From Alkalibacter rhizosphaerae (GTDB lineage: Bacteria > Bacillota > Clostridia > Eubacteriales > Alkalibacteraceae), in the NCBI RefSeq assembly GCF_017352215.1, contig NZ_CP071444.1:2232001-2296000 (forward strand): DNA of 64,000 nt, written 5' to 3'. This document shows positions 27,286 to 36,876 of this stretch, piece by piece (positions within the stretch are counted from its first letter, which is position 1; each line of letters opens with the position of its first letter). Below the pieces are notes generated by a model. The model was given only the letters and a program-made list of their open reading frames with translations, did not search any database and was not told where the DNA came from. The translations under genes and the position numbers were made by a program.

Positions 27286-28215
27286 GTGAAAGAAACGAAT
27301 AACGTCATGATCTTTAGCAACGAAGGATTCGACAAGCAAATCAAGGGTTACTTGCAAGAAGAAGGCGGGTTTTCCTCCCGTTTGCTTCGATTTGTCAAAA
27401 AAGAAGGAGCACTCTACATCAATGGAAAGCAAATGAGATTGGACCAGGTATTTCGTTCGGGGGAAGTTTTGGAGGTTCGAATGCCGGAGGAAGCGGTAGA
27501 TGTAGAAGGAGAAGACAAACCGCTGGATGTTTTGTACGAGGACCTTGATATTTTGGTGGTGAGCAAGGAACCAAACATGGTGACTCATCCGACAAAAGGA
27601 CATCCGGACAATAACTTGGCCAATCGTGTTGCTCACCATTTCATGAAGAGTGGGATCGCAGCAAAGATCCGTTTCGTCAACCGATTGGATCGGGATACTA
27701 CAGGGGTTGTGGTCATTGCCAAAAGCAAATTTGCCCATCAACATATCCAAAATCAAATGCAGGACAAAAAAGTGGAAAAAGTATATTATGCATTGGTGGA
27801 GAGAAGTGTTCAACCGTCCAACGGTGTAGTGGATCTTCCCATAGGAAGGCCGTCTGATGATTCCATCATTCGGACGGTTATGGAAACTGGCAAATCATCA
27901 ACGACCCACTATGAGACATTGTATGGAGATTCCAAGGCAACCCTGCTCCGATTGTACTTGGAAACGGGAAGGACTCATCAAATACGGGTCCATATGAAGG
28001 CCGTCGGTCACCCCTTGATCGGTGATACCCTTTATAATCCGGAAGGCACCACATTTGGCATGGATCGACAGGCTCTCCACGGTGGAGAAATTCGTTTGAT
28101 CCAGCCAAGAACAGGAAAACGTCTTGTGATTCGTGCTCCTTTGCCGGAGGATATGAAAGTCTGCATGGATCGGATGGGATGGCCGGATTTGATGGAAACA
28201 AGGAGGATCCTATGA
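27286..28215 (+). CDS. RluA-family 23S rRNA pseudouridine synthase
   Basis: This 309-residue enzyme has an N-terminal S4-like RNA-binding region (about 15-75) and a catalytic domain with NRLDRDTTGVVVIAK (near 135), in which the Asp after RL is the nucleophile. LYLETGRTHQIRVHMKAVGHPLIGDTLY (about 225-252) is also characteristic. It is RluD-like by length and domain order, but the modified uridine cannot be fixed from sequence. The GTG start is behind AAAGGAACG, and its stop overlaps the next start by 4 nt. Confidence 0.9.
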   Translation: MKETNNVMIFSNEGFDKQIKGYLQEEGGFSSRLLRFVKKEGALYINGKQMRLDQVFRSGEVLEVRMPEEAVDVEGEDKPLDVLYEDLDILVVSKEPNMVTHPTKGHPDNNLANRVAHHFMKSGIAAKIRFVNRLDRDTTGVVVIAKSKFAHQHIQNQMQDKKVEKVYYALVERSVQPSNGVVDLPIGRPSDDSIIRTVMETGKSSTTHYETLYGDSKATLLRLYLETGRTHQIRVHMKAVGHPLIGDTLYNPEGTTFGMDRQALHGGEIRLIQPRTGKRLVIRAPLPEDMKVCMDRMGWPDLMETRRIL

Positions 28216-30326
28216 AAAAAATTGGAATTGGACTGCTTGTTTTGTTTTTCATGGTCGCAATGACCGGAGCGGTGTACCTGTTGTCGGTAAAATCAGTGGA
28301 TTTGTCGGATTTCGTATATCGACCGGATCAAAAGACCCTGGTTTATTCGGAGGATGGGGAGCTTATTGGTGAACTGTATTCGGAAAACAGGACCTATGTC
28401 ACATTGGACCAAATGCCGGATCATTTGAAAGAGGCTGTAGTCGCTGTCGAAGACGGCCGCTTTTATAACCACCATGGGTACGATGTCCTCGGCATTGTTC
28501 GGGCAACCATCACCAATATAAAAAACGGGGAAATAGTAGAAGGAGCAAGTACCATTACCCAACAGTTGGTCCGAAATCTATTCGACGAAATATCGACGGA
28601 ACAGACCTTGACCAGAAAAATCATGGAGGCAAAAACTGCTGCAGAATTGGAAAAGCGATACAGTAAAGAACAGATCCTTGAAATGTATCTCAATGAAATT
28701 TATCTGGGCGATGGTATTTATGGCGTTCAGGAAGCCAGCCGGAAGTATTTTGGCAAGGATGTGGGCGAGCTGTCGCTGGCCCAGTCTGCCTTGTTGGCCG
28801 GTCTGCCTCAAGCACCAAGTGCTTATCAACCCAATCGATACGAGGAAAAGGCAAGATCCAGACAGGAGAAAGTACTTCGCAGGATGGTTGCGGAGAATCT
28901 TATCTCTTTGGAAGAAGCGGCAGATGCAATAGCGGAGGAGTGGAGCGTTTTACCGGAAGAAACGACGGATAGCGTGGGACGTATTCGCCAGGGTTATCAT
29001 CCAGTGGTGGAGCAAATGATTTTGGAGTACGGAAGTACTTTAGGGTTTTCCGGTCCAGAAGCACTGGAGTATTTAAAGCGGGCTGGATTGGTGTTGTACG
29101 GTTCCGTGAATTCACAGTTGCAGGAAGTGGCATTTAAATCCATGGAAAGTCAATTGAAGGCATCCGGATTGCCGGAGGCGGATGGTGTATTGGTATCGGT
29201 CCATGGAAAAACCGGGGATGTTCTGGCGTATTGTGGGGGAGACTCTCCAGTGGACATGGCCAGTCAGCCGAGGCAACCTGGTTCCACATTGAAACCGTTT
29301 ATTTATGCGGCAGCAATGGATCAGTCGGTTTTGACCGTCGATTCCTTGTTATTGGATGAAAAGACCCGTTTTGGCGATTATCAACCCTCCAACGTCGATG
29401 GATTATATCGAGGCTATGTTACCCCGAGAGAGGCAATCTTGCAGTCCTTGAATGTACCCGCGGTACAGGTGATGGACAAACTGGGCGTGGAATCCACGAT
29501 GACTTATCTTCAAGGAGGCGGGTTTTCACATCTCACCAAGGAAGATTATGGACTTGCAACGGCATTGGGTGGGCTGACTTATGGGGTGACGCCTTTGGAA
29601 CTTTCGATTGCCTACAGCAGTTTTGTCAATGAAGGAATGCGAACGGGTCCTTATTTCGTCCAGCGGGTTGAAAATCGAAGGGGAGAAGTACTGTACGAAA
29701 AGGGCAATGCAAAACCAACGTCCTGGTTGTTCGCGGATACGGCGAACTACATGAGGGATATATTGATCCATAATGTGGTGTCGGGAACGGGAAGCAAAGC
29801 GTCAAACCCCTTGGAAACTGGAGGCAAGACCGGAACCAGTTCTCAAAACAGGGATCTGTGGTTCAGCGGTTTTACTGGAGATCTGGTAACGACGGTATGG
29901 ATCGGACGAGAAGATGCAAAGCCTGTAAACGGTCGAAGCAGCGTTGCGGCAGCCGTCTATGGCACCTATGTCACTATAGGAGAAAAGGCGGGTCTAATGG
30001 AAGATCTGCATGGATCGCCGACCCACGGATATGAAGAGGAGACCATTGTCGTAGCGACGGATGCTGGATGGGATCATTTGTTGGAAAATGGTTTTGTTTT
30101 AGAAAACATGATTACCGAGATCCAAGTAACACCGGAGGAAAGATCTCTTTTTGAACAACGCATGATGGTCGGCGTGTATGTAGATGAGGAAAGCGGCAAG
30201 GTTTTTGTAGAAGGTTGGTGTGATCCTCAGTATAAAACTTTGCGCTTTTATCGGGAGGATCAGGTACCGGAATCGTGCATGGATCATCCCTGGTTTGACT
30301 TTTTATATCGATATTTTACATCGTAA
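28212..30326 (+). CDS. Class A penicillin-binding protein (transglycosylase/transpeptidase)
   Basis: This 704-residue bifunctional enzyme polymerises glycan strands and cross-links peptides. A single N-terminal membrane anchor (about 5-24) precedes the GT51 domain with VVAVEDGRFYNHHGYD (catalytic Glu near 80) and GASTITQQLVRNLF. The transpeptidase domain has PGSTLKPFIYA (Ser about 358), SLN (about 412-414) and KTGTSSQNRDLWFSGFTGDL (Lys about 539). All key residues are present. ATG 28212 follows AGGAGG and couples it to the pseudouridine synthase gene. Confidence 0.92.
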   Translation: MKKIGIGLLVLFFMVAMTGAVYLLSVKSVDLSDFVYRPDQKTLVYSEDGELIGELYSENRTYVTLDQMPDHLKEAVVAVEDGRFYNHHGYDVLGIVRATITNIKNGEIVEGASTITQQLVRNLFDEISTEQTLTRKIMEAKTAAELEKRYSKEQILEMYLNEIYLGDGIYGVQEASRKYFGKDVGELSLAQSALLAGLPQAPSAYQPNRYEEKARSRQEKVLRRMVAENLISLEEAADAIAEEWSVLPEETTDSVGRIRQGYHPVVEQMILEYGSTLGFSGPEALEYLKRAGLVLYGSVNSQLQEVAFKSMESQLKASGLPEADGVLVSVHGKTGDVLAYCGGDSPVDMASQPRQPGSTLKPFIYAAAMDQSVLTVDSLLLDEKTRFGDYQPSNVDGLYRGYVTPREAILQSLNVPAVQVMDKLGVESTMTYLQGGGFSHLTKEDYGLATALGGLTYGVTPLELSIAYSSFVNEGMRTGPYFVQRVENRRGEVLYEKGNAKPTSWLFADTANYMRDILIHNVVSGTGSKASNPLETGGKTGTSSQNRDLWFSGFTGDLVTTVWIGREDAKPVNGRSSVAAAVYGTYVTIGEKAGLMEDLHGSPTHGYEEETIVVATDAGWDHLLENGFVLENMITEIQVTPEERSLFEQRMMVGVYVDEESGKVFVEGWCDPQYKTLRFYREDQVPESCMDHPWFDFLYRYFTS

Positions 30327-30368
30327 ATGAGCAAACTCGACCGGATTAATGAGATATTAAACGCGAAT

Positions 30369-30409
30369 AAGACACACTATATCCTATTTTTTAAGATATA
30401 GTGTGTCTT
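30369..30409. repeat. Perfect 15-bp inverted repeat after the PBP gene
   Basis: AAGACACACTATATC (30369-30383) and its exact complement (30395-30409) flank an 11-nt loop. The hairpin is strong, but only short T and A stretches follow it, so it is not a textbook terminator. It may end transcription of both convergent genes. Confidence 0.7.
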
Positions 30410-30471
30410 ATATATTGACGTAAATTTAACGAAAAAATGGTCTATTTTTCAATTTTTTTAGATATATCAAA

Positions 30472-30855
30472 TTACCAGGTTTTCATGTAATCGATTTTAT
30501 GAAAGTCTTCTTGAATGACATTATCAAAGAATCGAAGGTGTTTATAAGTGCCGTAAAAGTATGGTTCGCCGTCTTTGATCCTTCCCTTGATGGAATCCAT
30601 TTTTACCACAGCCAACTCGTCTTTTAAGGCCGGCATGATCTTGAATGCATTCACATGATCACTGAAATCCAGTGGTTTTTCAGTGATATGAAGGCTTTGG
30701 CTTATTGCCTTCCCACAGCTTGGGCAGGTGACGCTATAACTTAAAAGGTATCCATCCTTCTCTTTTTTTGCAAGGATCTCTTTTAGAGGAACCTGCATGG
30801 TGCAAGCGCATTTTTCATAAAGCTGGTACGGGTTTTCGAATTTGATGTGACTCAT
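30472..30855 (-). CDS. Uncharacterised four-cysteine (putative zinc) protein divergent from cooS
   Basis: I do not recognise this 127-residue protein. It has a CxC pair (Cys16, Cys18) and a CPSCG pair (Cys44, Cys47), a spacing that fits a zinc ribbon. The C-terminal half is mixed alpha/beta with several aromatic residues and no membrane segment or signal peptide. A strong AAGGAGGG site supports the start at 30855, so it is probably a real gene. It is divergent from the CODH operon and shares its 190-nt upstream region, which includes the palindromic operator. Confidence 0.7.
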   Translation of the reverse strand: MSHIKFENPYQLYEKCACTMQVPLKEILAKKEKDGYLLSYSVTCPSCGKAISQSLHITEKPLDFSDHVNAFKIMPALKDELAVVKMDSIKGRIKDGEPYFYGTYKHLRFFDNVIQEDFHKIDYMKTW

Positions 30856-30929
30856 TTGTAATCCCTCCTTTATTTATAATATTATGATACCACATTATCA
30901 AAAAAATATCAATTTCATTTCAAATTATA

Positions 30930-30958
30930 TTGACAAATAGTTCTACTCGTTTTACACT
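30930..30958 (+). promoter_or_regulatory. Promoter of the cooS (CODH/ACS) operon
   Basis: TTGACA (30930-30935) and TACACT (30953-30958) are spaced by 17 nt, giving a predicted start near 30965, just upstream of the palindrome. Confidence 0.65.
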
Positions 30959-30976
30959 ATAACTAATCATACATTA

Positions 30977-30992
30977 AGTTGTATATACAAGT
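30977..30992. promoter_or_regulatory. Palindromic operator, copy 2, before cooS
   Basis: AGTTGTATATACAAGT has one mismatch in its outer positions and contains the GTATATAC core. It starts 18 bp past the -10 box, where a bound repressor would block early elongation of the CODH/ACS transcript. Confidence 0.72.
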
Positions 30993-31044
30993 TTCATTTG
31001 ATTGGTTGTCAAAATAAGCTTGAATGTTAAAGGGAGGTAAAAAA

Positions 31045-32937
31045 ATGAGTCATGAAGTCTTGGAATTCGACGTGGTAAGCGCGAGCTTGACGGAAAAAGC
31101 AAAAACAGATGGAGCAGAACTGATTTGGGACAGACAGCAGGCCATGAAGGCCAAATGTGGTTTTGGAGACAAGGGGTTATGCTGCAGGATCTGTGCCATG
31201 GGACCATGCCGTATCAGTCCGGTGGAAGGTAAAGGCGCCCAAAGAGGTCTTTGTGGAGCGACTGCCGATGTCATCGTATCCAGAAACTTTGCAAGAATGG
31301 TAGCAGCAGGAACCTCTGCCCACTCCGATCATGCAAGAGAGATCGCCACCGTCATGCACATGTCCAACAAAGATGGAAACTACAAGGTAAAAGATGTAGG
31401 CAAACTGTTGAACCTGGCAAAAGAATGGGGAGTAGAAACAGAAGGTCGCGAAAACGACGATATCGCCCATGAAGTGGCAGAAATTGCACTCAATGAATTC
31501 GGAAAGCCTTTTGGGACCCAACGGTTCATCACAAGAGCTCCTGAACCCAGACAAAAGTTGTGGAAAGAAAAGAACTTCGAGCCGAGAGCCATTGACCGGG
31601 AAGTAGTTACTTTGATGCACTCCACTCACATTGGCTGTACCGGTGATGCGGACAGCATGCTGGAAATGTCCATGAGAACATCCTTGGCAGACGGCTGGGG
31701 CGGATCCATGATCGGAACGGAACTTAGTGACATCATGTTTGGAACTCCCACAGCAAGAGGAACGGAAGCGAATCTTGGCGTTATCGAAGAAAACATGGTA
31801 AATATATTGCTACACGGTCACAACCCCAGTTTTTCTGAAATGGTCGTGTTGGCGGCAGAAGAACCGGAAATGATCGCTATGGCGAAAGAAGTCGGAGCAG
31901 ATGGCATCAATCTGGTCGGCATGTGCTGTACCGGTAACGAAGTGACCATGCGACACGGTGTAAAAATTGCAGGAAACTTCTATCAGCAGGAACTGGCAGT
32001 GTTGACTGGCGCCATGGAAGCCGTCATTGTAGATGTTCAGTGCATCTTCCCGGCATTGGCAAGATTGTCCGACTGCTATCACACCAAGTTTATCACCACT
32101 TCACCTAAAGCAAAAATCACAGGCAGTACTTACATAGAATTCAGCGAAGAACATGCTTTGGAATCCACAAAAACCATCGTGCGGGAAGCGATCATGAACT
32201 ACGCGAACAGAGATCGATCCAAAGTGTTGATCCCCCAAGCGAAGAGCAAGGCATTGGTAGGCTACAGCGTAGAAACGGTCATTCAGCATCTGGACAAGGT
32301 CGTAAACAGTCATACTGATGTATTCAATACTGTAAAACCTTTGTCGGATGTTATCTGGGCCGGCGTACTTCGTGGAGCTGCAGGGATCGTTGGCTGCAAC
32401 AATCCGCAAGTCAAGCACGACAAGAGCCATGTCACCATCATGAAAGAACTGATCAAAAACGACGTCATCGTTGTTACGACAGGATGTGCCGCCCAGGCAG
32501 CTGCCAAAGCAGGCCTGATGACCATGGAAGCAAAAGAACTTTGCGGACGAGGACTCAAGGAAGTTTGCGAACGTGTCGGCATTCCGCCGGTGCTTCACAT
32601 GGGATCTTGTGTAGACATCTCCAGAATCTTGGATATCGTAGGACGTGTAGCGATAGAGAGAGGCTTGGACAATTCGGATCTGCCGGTCGTTGGTGTAGCA
32701 CCGGAGTGGATGAGTGAAAAAGCCGTAGCCATTGGAACTTATGTTGTTACTTCCGGTATCGACACCTACTTGGGAGTTACGCCGCAAGTTTTGGGTTCCG
32801 AACATTTTACGGACATGTTGACCAACACCATCGAAGAAAAAGTCGGCGCGAGATTTACGTTTGAAGAAGATCCTGTCGTATGTGCACAATTGATTTTGGA
32901 TCGTATGGAAGAAAAAAGAGACAGATTGGGAATATAG
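31045..32937 (+). CDS. cooS: Carbon monoxide dehydrogenase catalytic subunit
   Basis: This 630-residue Ni-Fe-S enzyme interconverts CO2 and CO for acetyl-CoA synthesis. The N-terminal cysteines Cys38, Cys46, Cys47, Cys50 and Cys55 (CGFGDKGLCCRICAMGPC) supply the D and B iron-sulfur clusters. Downstream His and Cys residues (for example HNPSFSEM, GMCCTGNE, NNPQVKHD, TTGCAAQ and HMGSCVD) fit the C-cluster environment. Length matches CooS-type subunits and is somewhat shorter than the Moorella AcsA I recall. ATG 31045 follows AGGGAGG, with an in-frame ATG at 31024 lacking a site. It is first in an operon headed by the palindromic operator. Confidence 0.96.
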   Translation: MSHEVLEFDVVSASLTEKAKTDGAELIWDRQQAMKAKCGFGDKGLCCRICAMGPCRISPVEGKGAQRGLCGATADVIVSRNFARMVAAGTSAHSDHAREIATVMHMSNKDGNYKVKDVGKLLNLAKEWGVETEGRENDDIAHEVAEIALNEFGKPFGTQRFITRAPEPRQKLWKEKNFEPRAIDREVVTLMHSTHIGCTGDADSMLEMSMRTSLADGWGGSMIGTELSDIMFGTPTARGTEANLGVIEENMVNILLHGHNPSFSEMVVLAAEEPEMIAMAKEVGADGINLVGMCCTGNEVTMRHGVKIAGNFYQQELAVLTGAMEAVIVDVQCIFPALARLSDCYHTKFITTSPKAKITGSTYIEFSEEHALESTKTIVREAIMNYANRDRSKVLIPQAKSKALVGYSVETVIQHLDKVVNSHTDVFNTVKPLSDVIWAGVLRGAAGIVGCNNPQVKHDKSHVTIMKELIKNDVIVVTTGCAAQAAAKAGLMTMEAKELCGRGLKEVCERVGIPPVLHMGSCVDISRILDIVGRVAIERGLDNSDLPVVGVAPEWMSEKAVAIGTYVVTSGIDTYLGVTPQVLGSEHFTDMLTNTIEEKVGARFTFEEDPVVCAQLILDRMEEKRDRLGI

Positions 32938-32945
32938 GTGTAAAA

Positions 32946-33734
32946 ATGAAAATTGCGATCACTGGAAAAGGCGGCGTGGGGAAATCGACGATCTCGGCAG
33001 CACTTTCAAGGTATTTTGCAGAGAACGGCTACCGGGTCCTGGCAGTAGATGCCGATCCGGATGCCAATCTGGCACTTGCTTTGGGAATGGACGTCAAGCT
33101 GGCGGAGAAGATCATCCCCATATCGGAAATGAATGGCTTGGTGGAGGAACGGACGGGAGCAAAACCGGGGACTTTTGGGACAACATTTAAAATGAATCCA
33201 AAAGTGGACGATATCCCCGAGCGTTACGCACATGATTTTGAAGGCATCAAAGTCCTGGTCATGGGCAGCGTAGACGTCGGTGGTTCCGGATGTGTTTGTG
33301 CAGAACATGTATTGCTTCGGCGGCTGACATCCCACTTGATCCTACGGGAGAAGGATGTAGTGATCATGGACATGGAGGCCGGCATCGAACATTTGGGACG
33401 AGGGACTGCAGATTCAGTAGACGCATTCATCACCGTAGTAGAACCGGGCGAACGGAGCGTTCAAACGTTCAAGACGGTAAAGAAACTATCCGCAGATTTG
33501 GGCGTGAAAAACGTCATGGTGATCGGCAACAAGTTGAATGACAAGGAAGATGAAGATTTCATCAAACGTCAGGTTGGAGAAGAAAATTGCTTGGGATTTA
33601 TCTACTATGATAAAACCATCAGCGTTTCCGACCGGGAAAACACGTCATCTTATCTGGCCAGTGAAAGCTTGAAAAAGAACATCGAAGAAATTGCGGAAAA
33701 ACTGATCGGAAATGTTAAAAATAAGGAAAAGTAG
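32946..33734 (+). CDS. cooC: CODH nickel-insertion accessory ATPase CooC
   Basis: This 262-residue MinD-type ATPase supports nickel insertion into the CODH C-cluster. It has the deviant Walker A GKGGVGKST (residues 7-15), a VDADPDANLALALGM motif (about 38-52) and the nickel-binding CxC pair Cys116/Cys118 (GSGCVCAEH), the hallmark of CooC. MDMEAGIEHLGRG is the Walker B region. It starts 8 nt after cooS, so the two are co-transcribed. A related but distinct ATPase lies at 36090. Confidence 0.93.
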   Translation: MKIAITGKGGVGKSTISAALSRYFAENGYRVLAVDADPDANLALALGMDVKLAEKIIPISEMNGLVEERTGAKPGTFGTTFKMNPKVDDIPERYAHDFEGIKVLVMGSVDVGGSGCVCAEHVLLRRLTSHLILREKDVVIMDMEAGIEHLGRGTADSVDAFITVVEPGERSVQTFKTVKKLSADLGVKNVMVIGNKLNDKEDEDFIKRQVGEENCLGFIYYDKTISVSDRENTSSYLASESLKKNIEEIAEKLIGNVKNKEK

Positions 33735-33751
33735 AATAGGAGGAAAGCAGA

Positions 33752-35878
33752 ATGAATCTGTTTAAGATTATCTACTCCGGTAAGGATCAATACCTGGACT
33801 TGGCGGAAAACATGGTAAAGAAGGTCATTGAGGAAAAAGGGAAAGATGCACCGGTGAAATTCCCATCCACTGCATATGCGCTTCCTGTGATTTACGCCAT
33901 AACAGGGGAGAAAATAACGACTACAGGCGAATTGGAAAAGGCTTTGGACCTGGCCAAGGGATTTATTCATGAGGGGAACAGACTTCAAAATGCATTGGAT
34001 GCAGGAACTGCATCAGCCATGTTGGCGGAAATCATCGAGGCAGTAAAATATACGCTGGATGATGAACCTTACAAGGCACCATTGCAGGGACATTTGACCG
34101 ATGCACAGATCCGAGCATTTGGTGTACCGTTGGTAACTCAGGACATTCCAGGTGTTGCCGTTATTATCGGTAAATGCAAAGACTCTAAAACAGCGGCTGA
34201 CATCATTAAAGAGTATCAGGAAAAAGGGCTGTTGACTTTCCTGGTAGGTGAAGTCATCGATCAGGCGATCGAAGAAAATGTAAAAATGGGCATCGACCTT
34301 CGAGTCATTTCCCTGGGATATGAGATCGAGTCGGTCATTCACGTAGTTTCAGTAGCAATCAGAGCCAGTTTGATTTTTGGGGCTGTGGAACCGGGCGATT
34401 TCGAAGCTCACAAAGCATACACAAAAAATCGTGTGAAAGCATTCGTCAATGTATTTGATGATTGGGACGATAAGATCATTGCAGCTGGAGCAGCAGCCAT
34501 TGAACTGGGATTCCCGGCAGTTACAGAAACCTTTATTAATGAAGTGCCGACCCTGTTGTTGCATCAACCGGACAACAGCAAGGTGATCGAAACATCCTTG
34601 GAAGTACGCAACATCAAGATCAAAGTAACCAAGATCGACATTCCTGTTGGTGTAGCCTCTGCCTTCGAGGGTGAACGAATTCGCAAGAACGACATGTATG
34701 CTGAATTTGGCGGAAGTAAAACCAAAGCTTGGGAATTGGTTCGCATGAAAGATATGGCCAGCATCGAAGATGGCAAAATCGAGTTGGTCGGACCGGATAT
34801 CGATACCGCAGACAAGGTACCGTATAATCTACCATTTGCTGTCGTGGTCGATGTGGCCGGTAAAAGCATGGAAGAAGACTTTGAACCAGTTTTGGAGAGA
34901 AGATTGCACTACTTCATGAACTACATTGAAGGCGTTATGCATATTGGACAGCGCAACATTGCCTGGATCCGTGTAGGCAAGGAATCTTTTGAACGAGGTC
35001 TGCGACTGAAGGATATCGGAAAAGTTATTTATGCAAAGATGAAGGCGGAATTTGATACAGTAGTAGACAAGTGTCAAGTGACCATTTATACAGATAAGGC
35101 TCAAGTCGAACAACTGGAGCAAGAGTTGGCGTTCCCGAAATATCGGGCCAGAGACGAGAGATTGGCAACCCTTATTGACGAAAATGTAGATACTTTCTAT
35201 TCTTGTACACTTTGCCAGTCCTTTGCACCGGCTCACGTGTGCATCGTAACTCCGGAGAGACTTGGTCTTTGTGGTGCGGTCAGCTGGCTGGATGCAAAAG
35301 CCACCAAAGAATTGGATCCTACGGGAGCTTGTCAACCAGTACCCAAAGACGGCGTGGAAGACGAAGAAAAAGGAATCTGGACGGAAGTCAGCAAGGCAGT
35401 AGATGTTGCTTCTCAGGGAGCAGTATCCAGAGTGTCCTTGTACAGCATCATGGAAGATCCAATGACTTCATGCGGATGCTTCGAGTGTATCTGCGGAATC
35501 ATGCCGGAAGCAAACGGAGTGGTTATCGTCAACCGTGAGTTTGGGGATATCACACCAGTTGGAATGACTTTCGGAGATCTGGCTTCCATGACAGGCGGTG
35601 GAGTCCAAACTCCTGGTTTCATGGGTCACGGAAGACACTTTATTGGATCGAAAAAATTCATGAGTGCAGAAGGCGGCTTGGCCAGAATCGTATGGATGCC
35701 TAAAGAATTGAAGGACGATGTTCGAGACCGATTGGATGCAGCTGCAAAAGAGATGTATGGCATCGATGGATTCACCGATATGATCTGTGATGAGACCATT
35801 GCCAGCGAATCGGAAACCGTGTTGGAATTCCTGGAATCCAAAGGACATCCGGCATTGACCTTAGATCCAATCATGTAA
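33752..35878 (+). CDS. acsB: Acetyl-CoA synthase (CO-methylating), copy 1
   Basis: This 708-residue enzyme joins CO, a methyl group from the corrinoid protein and CoA at the A-cluster. Cys485, Cys488, Cys497 and Cys507 should hold the [4Fe-4S] cubane, and Cys574-Gly575-Cys576 (SCGCFEC) the distal nickel. These are exactly 21 positions earlier than the Moorella residues 506/509/518/528 and 595-597, so the protein lacks only about 21 N-terminal residues relative to that homologue. Conserved flanks include PERLGLCGAVSWLDAKA and GFMGHGRHF. It is third in the operon behind cooC. A second copy of equal length lies at 40162. Confidence 0.96.
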   Translation: MNLFKIIYSGKDQYLDLAENMVKKVIEEKGKDAPVKFPSTAYALPVIYAITGEKITTTGELEKALDLAKGFIHEGNRLQNALDAGTASAMLAEIIEAVKYTLDDEPYKAPLQGHLTDAQIRAFGVPLVTQDIPGVAVIIGKCKDSKTAADIIKEYQEKGLLTFLVGEVIDQAIEENVKMGIDLRVISLGYEIESVIHVVSVAIRASLIFGAVEPGDFEAHKAYTKNRVKAFVNVFDDWDDKIIAAGAAAIELGFPAVTETFINEVPTLLLHQPDNSKVIETSLEVRNIKIKVTKIDIPVGVASAFEGERIRKNDMYAEFGGSKTKAWELVRMKDMASIEDGKIELVGPDIDTADKVPYNLPFAVVVDVAGKSMEEDFEPVLERRLHYFMNYIEGVMHIGQRNIAWIRVGKESFERGLRLKDIGKVIYAKMKAEFDTVVDKCQVTIYTDKAQVEQLEQELAFPKYRARDERLATLIDENVDTFYSCTLCQSFAPAHVCIVTPERLGLCGAVSWLDAKATKELDPTGACQPVPKDGVEDEEKGIWTEVSKAVDVASQGAVSRVSLYSIMEDPMTSCGCFECICGIMPEANGVVIVNREFGDITPVGMTFGDLASMTGGGVQTPGFMGHGRHFIGSKKFMSAEGGLARIVWMPKELKDDVRDRLDAAAKEMYGIDGFTDMICDETIASESETVLEFLESKGHPALTLDPIM

Positions 35879-35890
35879 TAACGTATTATT

Positions 35891-35916
35891 GGGGCCGGTG
35901 CGATCGCACCGTCCCC
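35891..35916 (+). promoter_or_regulatory. GC-rich hairpin between acsB and acsF
   Basis: GGGGCCGGTGC and GCACCGTCCCC pair around a GATC loop. There is no T tract, so it is more likely an mRNA 3'-end stabiliser or pause than a terminator. The rest of the 211-nt gap is AT-rich, and a TAAAAT at 36050 may be a weak internal -10 box. Confidence 0.6.
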
Positions 35917-36089
35917 ATAATCAATTCATTATCTGAGTAAATCATAGATCCACTGGTTAATCACCTGGCTCAGAATGGCTTGAAATACAAAAAATCTTTC
36001 ATGGAGTAACAATTCGCCATAAAATTTTCTAATATGAGACAAAAGATGATAAAATGTAATTGTTACGACATGATCGAGGAGGTAGAAAA

Positions 36090-36863
36090 ATGAGCTATAG
36101 AAGAATTGCTGTTGCAGGCAAAGGAGGAACCGGTAAAACCAGTTTGACCGGTATGCTGATCGATTTTCTCATACAAGCTGGCAAAGGTCCCGTATTGGCT
36201 GTAGATGCAGATCCCAATTCCAATTTGAACGAAGTGTTGGGAATGGAAGCAGACGAGACCATTGGCGACGTTCGGGAGCAGGTGAACTGGGCGGAACGGG
36301 AAGGCAACGTGATCCCCGGCGGTATGTCCAAAACGGATTTTTTCAAGTTGCGCCTCAACCAGGCGGTCTTGGAAGGGGACGGATACGACATGTTGGTCAT
36401 GGGGAGAAGTCAGGGAGAAGGATGCTATTGCTATGTCAATGGTATTCTCAAAAATCAACTGGAGATCCTCAGCGACAATTATAACCATGTAATCATCGAC
36501 AACGAAGCTGGATTAGAACATTTGAGTAGAGGATCCATGGGAAAAATCGACTTGCTGCTGTTGATCAGCGATTATTCCCATCGAAGCATCCAGGCGGCAG
36601 GACGGGTAAAAGTCTTGGCAGAAGAATTGAAAATGAACATTCCCAAAATGGGGCTGATCGTCAACAAGGCACCGGAAGGCAAGCTGACGGAATCCATACT
36701 GGAAGAGATCCAACGACAGGAGTTGGAATTGATCGGCGTGATCCCATTGGACTCCAATGTATTTGATTATGATTCGACAGGCAAACCATTAGTGCAATTA
36801 CCGGAGGACAGCCCGGCGAAAGTTGCGTTGAAGGATATTATGAAAAAACTACAAATTATTTAA
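36090..36863 (+). CDS. acsF: AcsF-type ATPase for acetyl-CoA synthase maturation
   Basis: This 257-residue MinD/CooC-superfamily ATPase has Walker A GKGGTGKTS (residues 10-18), VDADPNSNLNEVLGM (about 41-55) and a CYC pair, Cys112 and Cys114, in EGCYCYVNG. AcsF proteins are implicated in nickel activation of ACS, as CooC is for CODH. Its place between acsB and acsD supports AcsF over a second CooC, though the two are close relatives. ATG 36090 follows GAGGAGGTAG. A TTG-started acsD follows 13 nt later. Confidence 0.85.
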   Translation: MSYRRIAVAGKGGTGKTSLTGMLIDFLIQAGKGPVLAVDADPNSNLNEVLGMEADETIGDVREQVNWAEREGNVIPGGMSKTDFFKLRLNQAVLEGDGYDMLVMGRSQGEGCYCYVNGILKNQLEILSDNYNHVIIDNEAGLEHLSRGSMGKIDLLLLISDYSHRSIQAAGRVKVLAEELKMNIPKMGLIVNKAPEGKLTESILEEIQRQELELIGVIPLDSNVFDYDSTGKPLVQLPEDSPAKVALKDIMKKLQII

Positions 36864-36876
36864 GGAGGGACTACTC

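Noticed and set aside
32101-32889. Minus-strand open frame of 262 codons inside cooS
   Set aside because: It is fully antisense to a conserved enzyme gene and has no supporting motif.
35891-35916. Hairpin after acsB as an intrinsic terminator
   Set aside because: There is no T tract and the following genes clearly continue the same pathway. A pause or stabiliser is more likely.
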